Shown here: positions 28,210 to 36,604 of the stretch, in pieces
Numbering within the stretch: the first letter of the stretch is position 1
How the letters are laid out: each line of letters begins with the position of its first letter
Origin: Aequitasia sp047973235
GTDB lineage: Bacteria > Bacillota > Clostridia > Lachnospirales > Lachnospiraceae
DNA: 64,000 nt
Assembly (NCBI GenBank): GCA_047973235.1
Contig: JBKEBP010000029.1
Span: 1-64,000, forward strand
Direction of reading: 5' to 3'
Notes under the pieces: model-generated
What the model saw: only the letters and a program-made list of their open reading frames with translations
Told to the model about the DNA's origin: nothing
Databases searched by the model: none
Program-made: the position numbers and the translations under genes

Positions 28210-29250
28210 TTATCTAGTGTTCCGCATCGGTTCACCGGAGAAATACAAATCTAAATCTTTCAAAATAACCGCAATTGAATTGCTTCCTACATTGCTGGTC
28301 GTTCCGGCTAAATGTGGTGTCAATGTAACATTCTCCATCTCTAATAACGGATTATCTTTTGAAATGGGTTCCTGTGCAAAAACATCAAGTGCGGCTCCTC
28401 CGATTTCATTGTTCTGCAGTGCTTGAATGAGAGCTTCTTCATCCACTAGACCAGCTCTTGCAGTGTTTACAAAAATAGCTGTATTCTTCATTTTCTCGAA
28501 TACTTCTTTGCCGATCATGTGTTTTGTCTGTTCACTCAGCCTTGCATGAACTGTTACATAATCCGATTGCCTAAGCAACTCATCAAAAGAAACCGGCTCT
28601 GCACCCAGTTCCCTTACTTTGTCTGACGACATATATTCTTCATAGGCTATTACTTTTACACCAAATGGTTTTAAGCGTTCTGCAACCATCTGCCCAATAA
28701 TTCCATAACCAATAATCCCCACTGTTTTATTTGCCATATTGTGCGAATAAGCAAAATTGTTAAAACGTATCTTCCAATCACCGCCATTTGATACTAAATT
28801 ACTCCTCACAATATTTCTCGTCTCCGCTATCATCATCGCCACGGTATAGTCGGCTACCGGTGCTGCCACTCTCCCCGGTGAGCAGATCACCTGAACATCC
28901 TGTTTTCTAGCTTCTTCCCGGTTTACATTTTCAATACCACTTCGCAGTACTCCAATCAATTTTAGATTTGGTGCTGCTTCAATTACCTCTTTACCAATTG
29001 CTGCAAAATCAGTGATGATGATTTCCGCATCAACTGCTTTTTCAATTAATTCCTGTGGTGCTTTCGTCCATTCCGGTCCTTCCTGTTCTGTCTTCAATAT
29101 ATAAGCTGCTCTCTCTTCTTCATTGCTCCCTAAACACACTTCAACAACATCCACTTCTACATCATAGGAATCGAACAGGAATTTGTTGTTCAGAATATCC
29201 TCTTTTGTTATTGAAAAGTCTGCAACAAATAATATTTTTCTTTTACTCAT
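28210..29250 (-). CDS. D-2-hydroxyacid dehydrogenase (SerA-like)
   Basis: A 346-residue NAD-dependent 2-hydroxyacid dehydrogenase. The Rossmann motif GYGIIGQ is at about 175. The catalytic Arg lies in VNTARAG, the Glu in the following helix and the His in TPHLAGTT. The 346-residue size lacks the extra regulatory domain of long SerA proteins. It lies in the CUT2 operon between an FBA-type aldolase and a kinase. It may oxidise or reduce a sugar acid such as an aldonate (inference). Confidence 0.87.
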   Translation of the reverse strand: MSKRKILFVADFSITKEDILNNKFLFDSYDVEVDVVEVCLGSNEEERAAYILKTEQEGPEWTKAPQELIEKAVDAEIIITDFAAIGKEVIEAAPNLKLIGVLRSGIENVNREEARKQDVQVICSPGRVAAPVADYTVAMMIAETRNIVRSNLVSNGGDWKIRFNNFAYSHNMANKTVGIIGYGIIGQMVAERLKPFGVKVIAYEEYMSSDKVRELGAEPVSFDELLRQSDYVTVHARLSEQTKHMIGKEVFEKMKNTAIFVNTARAGLVDEEALIQALQNNEIGGAALDVFAQEPISKDNPLLEMENVTLTPHLAGTTSNVGSNSIAVILKDLDLYFSGEPMRNTR

Positions 29251-29268
29251 GTCTGCCTCTCCTCAAGC

Positions 29269-30159
29269 TTAGTACGGATTGATTTCCATAGCCGATTTGA
29301 TTGCTTTCGTTTTGAACCACTCAATGTGTTTCTTTGTTTCCTCATATCCCGTTTGGAATTCTGTTGCTGCAATCGCAAAGTGCGGAGTATTACTTGGAAG
29401 CTCTTGTGCTGCTTTCAACATATCTTCTGCTGCTTTAACAACCAAAGAAGTACAGATATTGATTTTATTAATACCACCATCAACTACATTGGCGAAATCC
29501 TGCTCTGTTAATCCAGATGCTCCGTGAAGAACCAATGGTATATTCAGCTCTTTACGAATCTGTTTTAATACATCAATGTTCAATATCGGTTTCTCTTTGT
29601 AAATTCCATGAGCTGTTCCAATAGCAATCGCCAATGCATCACAATTTGTATCTTCTACAAATTTGTGAGCCATCTCCGGTTCTGTATAAATGGAATTGTC
29701 ATCCTCTCCCAGTGCCTCATGAGAAGTAGTATTAGCTCCTACGTGTCCAATTTCTGCTTCTACATCAATTCCACTTGCATGAGCCATCTCAACCACTTTT
29801 TTTGTTACAGCAACATTTTTTTCATATGGAAACATGGAGCCATCAATCATTATACTTGTCGCGCCTGCTCTAATGGCATGTGCACAAGCTGCAAAACTAG
29901 GACCGTGATCTAGATGCACACACACTGGTACAGAAGAATTTTTACAACGGTTTACTAAGTAATTATAAAAATTAGGATAGTAATCTGGGCGTTCTACTAA
30001 TGGTGTATTGCCAAACATCATAATGATCGGAGTTTTCATATCCTCAGCCGCACATAGCGCTCCCTCTGCAAACATATAATCAAATACCGCCGGAGCTGCT
30101 ACTGCATAGTTTTCGCTGACTGCATACTTTGTAATTTCCTTTAAACTTACTAATGACAT
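29269..30159 (-). CDS. Class II fructose/tagatose-bisphosphate-type aldolase
   Basis: A 296-residue zinc aldolase. The start at 30159 follows AAAAGGAAGAAG, so ten upstream codons are left out. Motifs: HLDHGPS, SIMIDGS, EAEIGHVG, zinc His in GTAHGIYKEKP and LVLHGASG. Within the family it resembles GatY/KbaY-type tagatose-bisphosphate aldolases as much as FbaA. A hairpin lies upstream between it and the DeoC-like gene. Confidence 0.88.
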   Translation of the reverse strand: MSLVSLKEITKYAVSENYAVAAPAVFDYMFAEGALCAAEDMKTPIIMMFGNTPLVERPDYYPNFYNYLVNRCKNSSVPVCVHLDHGPSFAACAHAIRAGATSIMIDGSMFPYEKNVAVTKKVVEMAHASGIDVEAEIGHVGANTTSHEALGEDDNSIYTEPEMAHKFVEDTNCDALAIAIGTAHGIYKEKPILNIDVLKQIRKELNIPLVLHGASGLTEQDFANVVDGGINKINICTSLVVKAAEDMLKAAQELPSNTPHFAIAATEFQTGYEETKKHIEWFKTKAIKSAMEINPY

Positions 30160-30285
30160 CTTCTTCCTTTTGTATGTGTTGATCTGCACATACTTTCCTT
30201 TCTATAAATACTAACTTTGAGTTACCTGATTTTCTTCCCAATTTACTAAAAATGATTAAATACAGAAACTCTTTTTAATGCACCT

Positions 30286-30310
30286 AGAAAAGCGGTTATA
30301 CCGCTTTTCT
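30286..30310 (-). terminator. Perfect hairpin after the DeoC-like gene
   Basis: An 11-bp perfect inverted repeat (AGAAAAGCGGT / ACCGCTTTTCT) with a 3-nt loop, 27 nt past the DeoC-like stop. The minus-strand stem ends in TTTT inside the repeat but no long T-run follows. It could be a terminator or an RNA-processing/stability hairpin within a long operon. About 125 bp separates it from the next start codon, with no clear promoter. Confidence 0.65.
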
Positions 30311-30336
30311 GTCAAGATTTTATAAAATTCTACTTT

Positions 30337-31086
30337 TCAATAATCTGAAGTCGGCTCTACCCTGCGAATTTGCTTTTGATACTCTGGAAGCTTTTCACAT
30401 ATATCAACCCCCATATGTGTACCAACTGACTCGCATCCCAATTCAATGAACGCATAGGCTTCAAGTGTACTGCCAGTACAAAACTTCATTTTTGTTTTCT
30501 CTGACTTCATTTCATCCAATACCCCTTTGATGATCATAACATCATTATAGTTTGGTCGAAGTCCCACATTTAAACCAGTTGAAGTTTTTACCTGATCAAT
30601 TTCTGCCTCGACAACAAACTGTGTTGCTAGCTTGATTTCTTCATCCGTAAGATGCTGCACCTGAATAATCGCTTTCGTCATAACGTCATTTTCTTTTCCT
30701 ATTTTGGCGAATTCAGAAAGTTCCTTTTTATAATAGTCATAACGTTTTTCTTTTAGGGCCGATACATTGCAAGCCATATCAAGCTGAGTGGCTCCCAGCT
30801 TAATCGCCTCTTGTGCCTCAAACATCTTTACTGACGTGAAATTCTGTCCAAAGGGAAAACCAATAGGACACCCAATCTTCACATTATGTTCCTTACAGAA
30901 TTCCCCCATTTCATCTACAAGGAGCGGTATATGATAAGGAAGAACACAAATTCCCCCAAATTTATACTTCTTTACATCTTCTATATAAGTTTTGTATACT
31001 TCTGCATCATCAGCAAGATCTAAGACAAATGAATTATCAATATACCTCGCAATTTCTAATTTTGTCATTTTTGATATATCAGCCAT
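30337..31086 (-). CDS. DeoC/LacD-superfamily Schiff-base aldolase
   Basis: A 249-residue barrel of the deoxyribose-phosphate aldolase family. The Schiff-base lysine is Lys167 in DQVKTSTG, the second active-site lysine probably Lys201 and the acid Asp103 in LDMACN. The segment after Lys201 reads KFCTGS rather than the usual Lys-x-Ser-Gly-Gly, so the phosphate-binding end differs and the substrate may not be deoxyribose-5-phosphate. The operon has no nucleoside genes, which also argues for another sugar phosphate or 2-deoxy acid. Confidence 0.83.
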   Translation of the reverse strand: MADISKMTKLEIARYIDNSFVLDLADDAEVYKTYIEDVKKYKFGGICVLPYHIPLLVDEMGEFCKEHNVKIGCPIGFPFGQNFTSVKMFEAQEAIKLGATQLDMACNVSALKEKRYDYYKKELSEFAKIGKENDVMTKAIIQVQHLTDEEIKLATQFVVEAEIDQVKTSTGLNVGLRPNYNDVMIIKGVLDEMKSEKTKMKFCTGSTLEAYAFIELGCESVGTHMGVDICEKLPEYQKQIRRVEPTSDY

Positions 31087-31113
31087 TTTATATTCCTCTC
31101 TTTCATTACGTTA

Positions 31114-32229
31114 TTAGAATTTTTCGTCGTTAGCATTAATGTAGTCCATGTTCAGCTTCAACCCCAATCCCGGTAAATCAGGTATTGTCATATATCCGTT
31201 TTCCGGTAACGGCGCGTCAATATAAATATTTTTTGTAATTTCTTCGAAAAGTTTTAAACGTTCAAGAAACATTGCATTCTGGCATGCACTAATTAAATGA
31301 ATATGAATATTTTCCATGGCATGAGGTGCAAATTTTAGGTTCCATGCTTCCGTAATTGCTGCCACTTTCAACATCTCTGTAAACCCACCCGCACGAGTTC
31401 CATCCAGTTGAATAATATCCGCTCCACTATGCATAACCAAATCCCGTGCACCGAATTTTGTATACTCGTGCTCTCCTGTTGCCAATGGTAAATCTGTAGA
31501 CATTTTATACTTCTTAAGCCCAGGGATATCATCGGCAAATACCGGTTCCTCTAGGAACATGATGTCATACTCTTTGATCATATTAGCAAATCTTGCACCA
31601 GTAGATGCATCCCAGCAGTTATTGGCATCCAGCATAATACCTATCTCCGGACCCACCGCGTCTCTGACTTTCTGAACGCGAATCACATCCTGACGAAGAT
31701 TGTTTCCACCTTCATAACCAACTTTAAATTTAATCATCTTATAACCATCTACTTTGACAAGGTCGGTCATTTCCTCAACTAGCTGGTCATCGGTATAAGA
31801 AGTCCATCCACCACTTCCGTATACTGGTACCTTAGTTTCGCTTCCGCCGAACAGTTTATACAACGGCATGTCTAAAATCTTACCTTTTAAATCCCATAGC
31901 GCAATGTCGATTGCACTTAACGCACAGAACATCATTCCTTTCCGGCCAACGCCCCGCAGGTAACCAAACATTTCCTTCCATATTACCTCTGTCTCAAAGG
32001 GATCTCTTCCAATCAGTTTGGACTTCATGTTTTTTTCAATTATCATTTTAGTGGCTTCTCCACCCACTTCATGATATGTAACCCCAAAACCTTCTATCCC
32101 AGTATCTGTAGTTATACGCACTATTGTATATCCTATTGTTTCTACTTTTCTGGTTGCATCGGAAAAACCATCCGCAATAGGTACCGAAACCAAATGAACC
32201 TTGATATCAGCAATTTTATGTGTCTTCAT
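31114..32229 (-). CDS. Enolase-superfamily sugar-acid dehydratase
   Basis: A 371-residue protein of the mandelate racemase/muconate lactonising group. Catalytic set: Lys167 and Lys169 (KFK), metal ligands Asp201 (LDANN), Glu in LEEP at 227-228 and Glu253 (TGEHEY), and His303 (PHAMEN). The KxK plus His combination and the YGSGGW segment point to acid-sugar dehydratases, for example L-fuconate, L-rhamnonate or galactarate/talarate types. It would give a 2-keto-3-deoxy acid for the lyases downstream. It directly follows the importer genes. Confidence 0.86.
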   Translation of the reverse strand: MKTHKIADIKVHLVSVPIADGFSDATRKVETIGYTIVRITTDTGIEGFGVTYHEVGGEATKMIIEKNMKSKLIGRDPFETEVIWKEMFGYLRGVGRKGMMFCALSAIDIALWDLKGKILDMPLYKLFGGSETKVPVYGSGGWTSYTDDQLVEEMTDLVKVDGYKMIKFKVGYEGGNNLRQDVIRVQKVRDAVGPEIGIMLDANNCWDASTGARFANMIKEYDIMFLEEPVFADDIPGLKKYKMSTDLPLATGEHEYTKFGARDLVMHSGADIIQLDGTRAGGFTEMLKVAAITEAWNLKFAPHAMENIHIHLISACQNAMFLERLKLFEEITKNIYIDAPLPENGYMTIPDLPGLGLKLNMDYINANDEKF

Positions 32230-32253
32230 AAGATTACTCTCCTTCTACAATCA

Positions 32254-33432
32254 TTATACTATTTTACTCTTTCTGTTTTCTGCAACAACATCAAGCGCAA
32301 TTGCTGCAAGCAGAACCAAACCGCGAACAACATATTGCATAGATACACCAAGATTCAAAATACTCATTCCATTGTCAAGCGCTGCCATAATCATAGTACC
32401 AACAACTGCTCCCATTACCGTTCCTCGACCACCTGTGATGGCTGTTCCACCAACAACACAACCGGTAATTGCTGTAAATTCGTAACCTTGACCAGCTGCC
32501 GAGGCGGCCTGACCCACACGCCCAACGTATACCAAAGCTGCTGTTGCAACCACCATGGTATGCATTATATATAACTTCAGCGTTTCTCTAGGTACATTAA
32601 TACCTGACAGCTTCGCCGCATCAACATTCCCGCCGATTGCATAAATATATCTACCAAATTTCGTGTTACTAATTATGTACGAAATAATAAGTGTCAGCAC
32701 AAATAGAATCAACATACTATAAGAGAATCCTCGGTGATTATAGACGATGGCGGTTATAATACCTAGTACCACCAAAACTCCCACTATTTGAACTCCTACC
32801 TTTTTCCAATTCGTAGCAGCCAATCCTTGTTTGGCATTCTTACGTTCCCTATTAATCATGAAAATGACATAAACCACCGCAACTATCCCCGCTAAAATCA
32901 ACGAAGTATCATTTGAATTACCGCTGATGGAAGGTAGATATTTATTTCCTATAGTACTAATAATTCCATCAATCGGTCCAAATGTTTTTCCTGCACTAAT
33001 AAGCAATGTAATTCCATTAAATACTAGCTGCGTTGCTAGTGTAACAATAAACGCGGGCAGTTTCATATAACCTACCCAAAAACCGTGCCATATCCCAATC
33101 ACTATTGCAAGTATATAAATAATAATCATAATGGCTACTGAACTAAGGCCTTTACTCACTTGTAAAATAGCTGCTATCATACCAAACATACCTAATAATC
33201 TACCGGCAGATAGGTCTGCATTACATGTGATAATTACCAGACACATTGTAATAGCTATCAATGCACAAGTCGCCCCTTGTAATAAGATATTAGACAAGTT
33301 CTGAACTCCCAGGAATAGCCCTTTACTTAACACCTGAAATATAATGGCTACAATCAGCATCTCAACAATTAGGCTATTTTTATAGATAAGGCCAAAGATA
33401 TCTATCCGACGTTCCTTTTTTTGTTCACTCAT
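32254..33432 (-). CDS. CUT2 sugar ABC transporter permease (RbsC/XylH type)
   Basis: A 392-residue permease with about ten hydrophobic segments. The C-terminal block FTAITGCVVGGTAITGGRGT is the conserved signature of ribose/xylose/galactose permeases. It overlaps the ATPase gene by 4 bp. At 392 residues it is closer to XylH than to RbsC (about 320), partly through a hydrophilic loop near residue 190 (NRERKNAKQG). Confidence 0.93.
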   Translation of the reverse strand: MSEQKKERRIDIFGLIYKNSLIVEMLIVAIIFQVLSKGLFLGVQNLSNILLQGATCALIAITMCLVIITCNADLSAGRLLGMFGMIAAILQVSKGLSSVAIMIIIYILAIVIGIWHGFWVGYMKLPAFIVTLATQLVFNGITLLISAGKTFGPIDGIISTIGNKYLPSISGNSNDTSLILAGIVAVVYVIFMINRERKNAKQGLAATNWKKVGVQIVGVLVVLGIITAIVYNHRGFSYSMLILFVLTLIISYIISNTKFGRYIYAIGGNVDAAKLSGINVPRETLKLYIMHTMVVATAALVYVGRVGQAASAAGQGYEFTAITGCVVGGTAITGGRGTVMGAVVGTMIMAALDNGMSILNLGVSMQYVVRGLVLLAAIALDVVAENRKSKIV

Positions 33433-34955
33433 GATTCACTTCCTCCCGTTGCAGCCAACGCAATCTTGTCTTGCGTTAATGATTTACTTCTATTATCAAA
33501 CTCTCCACTAATAATTCCCTCACGCATAACATATACTCTGTCACTCATTCCCAATATTTCAGGTAATTCTGATGATATCATAATAACTGCAATTCCCTGT
33601 TCTACCAGTTGGTTCATCAACTTATAGATTTCATTTTTTGCACCAATATCAATTCCTCGCGTTGCCTCATCCAAAATTAGCACTTTTGGATTTGTTAAAA
33701 GGGCCCTTGCAATACAAACTTTCTGCTGATTACCGCCAGATAAATTCTTGACTCTTTGTAAAACTGATGGAGTCTTAATTTGCAACTTATCGATCATATC
33801 ATGAACCAGCTCCAGCTCTTTATCTTTGTTGATAAGCATGTGGTCTGTTATTGAATCAAGACTTGCCAGTGTCGAATTATATGCAATATCTGAATTCAGA
33901 ATCAGACCAAGTCCTTTTCTGTCTTCTGTCAAATAGTAAACACCATTTTTTATCGCTTCTTCTGGTTGTTTAATTAATTTCCTCTCCTGCCCCTCCAATA
34001 TCAGTTTTCCGGTAATAGCTTGATCCAAAGCTCCAAAAATACTCATTGCGAGTTCTGTACGTCCTGCACCAACCATACCTGCAACACCAACGATTTCACC
34101 GGCACGGACATTCAAATTAATATTTTTCAACACCCAGCGGCTATTAACAGCATCATACGCTGACCAATCTTTCACTTCCAGAACTACATCGCCAATCTTA
34201 CCTTCTCTTGGTTCAAACCGATTTGTCAGTTCGCGGCCAACCATATTACTTATCAGCGACTCTGTATTAAAGTCTGTTTTCTTCTTTGATATAATGGTCT
34301 GCCCATCACGCAAGATAGTAACTGTGTCAGCAACATCCATAACTTCATTGAGCTTGTGTGAAATAAATATAATCGTCATACCATTATCTCTGAATCCCGA
34401 CATCAGACGCAAAAGATTCTCTGAATCCTTCTCCGGTAATGCTGCAGTAGGCTCATCTAAAACAAGGATTTTGACGTCCTTTTTTAATGCTTTTGCGATT
34501 TCAACTAGCTGCTGCTGTCCTACACCAAGATTGCCAACTCTTGTTGTCGGGTTAATATCCAATTCCAATTTATGAAGCAGTTCACGGCTTTTTTTATATT
34601 CAGCGTCCCAGTCAATAATGCCACCACGACAAATTTCATCGCTTAAGAAAATATTCTCACAGACGGACATTGTGGAGACAAGTCCCAGTTCCTGATGAAT
34701 AATAGCAATACCTGCAGCTTCACTTTCCTTTATACCATTAAACCGATGCTCTTTTTTATCAACTATTAGCTTCCCACTATAATCCGTGTGTTCTCCACTT
34801 AATACTTTCATAAGCGTAGATTTCCCTGCACCATTTTCACCACAGAGAGCATGAATCTCTCCTCGTTTGACATCTAAGCAGACATCATCCAATGCTTTTA
34901 CACCTGGAAATTCTTTAGTTATTTTTTTCATCTGCAAAATCAAGTCTTCCATCAT
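33429..34955 (-). CDS. CUT2 sugar ABC transporter ATP-binding protein
   Basis: A 508-residue protein with two ABC modules. Module 1 has Walker A GENGAGKST, a signature-like LGVGQQQ and Walker B ILVLDEPTAAL. Module 2 has a degenerate Walker A (GMVGAGRTE), signature LSGGNQQ and Walker B VLILDEATRGID. This layout is that of RbsA/XylG/MglA. It energises uptake with the permease and binding protein next to it. Confidence 0.95.
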   Translation of the reverse strand: MMEDLILQMKKITKEFPGVKALDDVCLDVKRGEIHALCGENGAGKSTLMKVLSGEHTDYSGKLIVDKKEHRFNGIKESEAAGIAIIHQELGLVSTMSVCENIFLSDEICRGGIIDWDAEYKKSRELLHKLELDINPTTRVGNLGVGQQQLVEIAKALKKDVKILVLDEPTAALPEKDSENLLRLMSGFRDNGMTIIFISHKLNEVMDVADTVTILRDGQTIISKKKTDFNTESLISNMVGRELTNRFEPREGKIGDVVLEVKDWSAYDAVNSRWVLKNINLNVRAGEIVGVAGMVGAGRTELAMSIFGALDQAITGKLILEGQERKLIKQPEEAIKNGVYYLTEDRKGLGLILNSDIAYNSTLASLDSITDHMLINKDKELELVHDMIDKLQIKTPSVLQRVKNLSGGNQQKVCIARALLTNPKVLILDEATRGIDIGAKNEIYKLMNQLVEQGIAVIMISSELPEILGMSDRVYVMREGIISGEFDNRSKSLTQDKIALAATGGSES

Positions 34956-34972
34956 ATCTCTCCCTTCATAAT

Positions 34973-35004
34973 AATCATCAGGCAGTATAATCCGCCTGAT
35001 GATT
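34973..35004 (-). other. Intergenic hairpin between binding-protein and ATPase genes
   Basis: An 11-bp perfect inverted repeat (AATCATCAGGC / GCCTGATGATT) with a 10-nt loop and no T-run after it on the minus strand. The position, right after the binding-protein gene, is where stabilising or partially terminating hairpins are known to raise binding-protein levels relative to the membrane components. Confidence 0.6.
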
Positions 35005-35032
35005 GTCCTCTATTTATATGAAAGATATTATT

Positions 35033-36127
35033 CTAATCAGCCACGTTATAAACTTCATCATGTGTATAAATACCGCTGTCAATCATAACTTTATCTAGGT
35101 TATCTTTTGTTACAACAACCGGTTCAACTGCTGCGAACGGAACTTCACTTCCATCAGAACTTTTAGCTGTCTTTCCGCCATAATCTGCTTCCGTAAGCTC
35201 ACCTTTATACAGTTTAATTGCGCACTCAACCACTTTACGAGCTGCTTCTTGTGAATTCTTATACACTGTCGAGTACTGTGTTCCCGCTGCAATTCTCTGG
35301 CATGCTGTCACTTCCGCATCCTGGCCTACTACCAGGATTTTTCCTGTAAGATCTGCTGCTTCTATCGCCTGAGCAACACCACCAGCCATTCCATCATTCA
35401 TTGGAATAATTGCTGATAAATCTTCACCGTATTGTGTAATCCAGTTTTCAGCAAATCCCTGAGCAATTGCTGCGTCCCATAAAGTACTCCATTGTTCACC
35501 AACTTCTTCAATATCACAATCCTTCAAACTATCTTTCATCCCATCCATAAAATCAAACTGAGTCGTTCCACCGGAAGCGTCTCCGCCAATATAAGCAACT
35601 TTTCCGCTAAGTGGAATTTCGGCGAGCGATTCTGTAATAGCAAGCCCAACTTCATAGTTGTCAAGTCCGCCGCACATGTCTATATAAACGTCACCATAAC
35701 ACATTTCGTAATTAACAACTAAAACGCCTGCTTCATGGGCTTCCTGGTATATATTCGCCATACCCTCCAGCTCACTCGGACAACAAATTAAAATATCGAT
35801 TCCCTGTGTAATCATATTTTCGATTTGTCCAATCATTTTCTGCGTATCATTGTCGGATACTTGATAAATCATCTCTACTCCCATTTCTTTACAAACATCT
35901 TCAACAATGTCTAACTCATCAACCCAACGCTGTTCCTGCAGTGTCTTCCATGCAACACCAATTACAATCTCGTCATCATCTGATGATACTGTTTCTTCTC
36001 CCGTATTCTCTGTTGCCTCATTATTAGCATCTGATGATTCATCAGAACCTGATCCACATGCTGCTAATGAAAGTACCATAACAAATGCTAACATTACTGC
36101 AAAAATCTTGCTTAACTTCCTTTTCAT
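35033..36127 (-). CDS. CUT2 ABC transporter sugar-binding lipoprotein
   Basis: A 364-residue periplasmic-binding-protein-like domain of the RbsB/XylF type. A signal peptide ends in lipobox LAAC with the lipidated cysteine at residue 24, followed by a Ser/Asp/Glu-rich linker. Typical segments are DILICCPSEL, GKVAYIGGDASGG and VVGQDAEVTACQRI. It is the first gene of the long minus-strand operon, with a good promoter 40-65 nt upstream. Ligand unknown; probably a monosaccharide or sugar acid. Confidence 0.93.
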   Translation of the reverse strand: MKRKLSKIFAVMLAFVMVLSLAACGSGSDESSDANNEATENTGEETVSSDDDEIVIGVAWKTLQEQRWVDELDIVEDVCKEMGVEMIYQVSDNDTQKMIGQIENMITQGIDILICCPSELEGMANIYQEAHEAGVLVVNYEMCYGDVYIDMCGGLDNYEVGLAITESLAEIPLSGKVAYIGGDASGGTTQFDFMDGMKDSLKDCDIEEVGEQWSTLWDAAIAQGFAENWITQYGEDLSAIIPMNDGMAGGVAQAIEAADLTGKILVVGQDAEVTACQRIAAGTQYSTVYKNSQEAARKVVECAIKLYKGELTEADYGGKTAKSSDGSEVPFAAVEPVVVTKDNLDKVMIDSGIYTHDEVYNVAD

Positions 36128-36163
36128 AAATTACCTCCTCTTAATTGATTTTTAGTTGTTTTT

Positions 36164-36191
36164 ATTATATCTTAATCACAGAAATAGTCAA
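36164..36191 (-). promoter_or_regulatory. Promoter of the CUT2 importer operon
   Basis: On the minus strand: TTGACT (-35, 36186-36191), 16-bp spacer, TATAAT (-10, 36164-36169), followed by an AGAGGAGG site and the binding-protein start. Confidence 0.8.
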
Positions 36192-36369
36192 TTAATATTT
36201 TTGTTTTTTTAAAATAAATCGATAATTTCGTACTTTTTGACAAAATTTAGTCGCTTTATTTGTTGACTTTGTATGCTTAGTGGTATTTTTTTATTCTCCT
36301 TCACCCTTACTTTTTCATTTCCAATCTCTATTGTCACTTTAATTCTATTTTTTTATTTATTTGTAAGAT

Positions 36370-36440
36370 ATTTATCTACACAAATATGATTTATCTACAC
36401 CATTTCATCATTTTATAGATAAATCTTTATTATTTATCAA
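36370..36440. promoter_or_regulatory. ATTTATCTA repeat cluster (operator candidate)
   Basis: A 12-bp perfect direct repeat ATTTATCTACAC (36370-36381 and 36389-36400, 19 bp apart), an inverted copy of ATTTATCTA (36416-36424) and a near copy ATTTATCAA (36432-36440). It lies 25-95 bp upstream of the plus-strand promoter at 36465 and about 180 bp upstream of the importer promoter. The spacing and orientation suit binding by a dimeric regulator. The rest of this 477-bp gap (36128-36604) holds only the two promoters and AT-rich DNA. Confidence 0.55.
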
Positions 36441-36464
36441 TTAATACTATTTAATATCACTTAT

Positions 36465-36493
36465 TTGTCAACCACATAATACCTCTATATATT
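36465..36493 (+). promoter_or_regulatory. Promoter of the Gfo/Idh/MocA gene
   Basis: TTGTCA (36465-36470), 17-bp spacer, TATATT (36488-36493). It leaves a leader of about 105 nt before the start codon at 36605. Confidence 0.65.
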
Positions 36494-36604
36494 TGCATCT
36501 TACTATTTTTATATTTTATGGTACGATACCCCAAGAAAAAAAAGTCTTCATATAATATAATGAAAGCAATTCAGTTACAAATTATCATGTTAGGAGGTTC
36601 TTCG

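Noticed and set aside
32071..32574. 167-codon cysteine-rich frame opposite permease and dehydratase genes
   Set aside because: Spans two well-supported minus-strand genes; the Cys/His richness is the usual result of reading such codons antisense.
36370..36440. Possible CRISPR array from ATTTATCTA repeats
   Set aside because: Repeat units are only 9-12 bp, one is inverted, spacing is irregular, and there are no cas genes.
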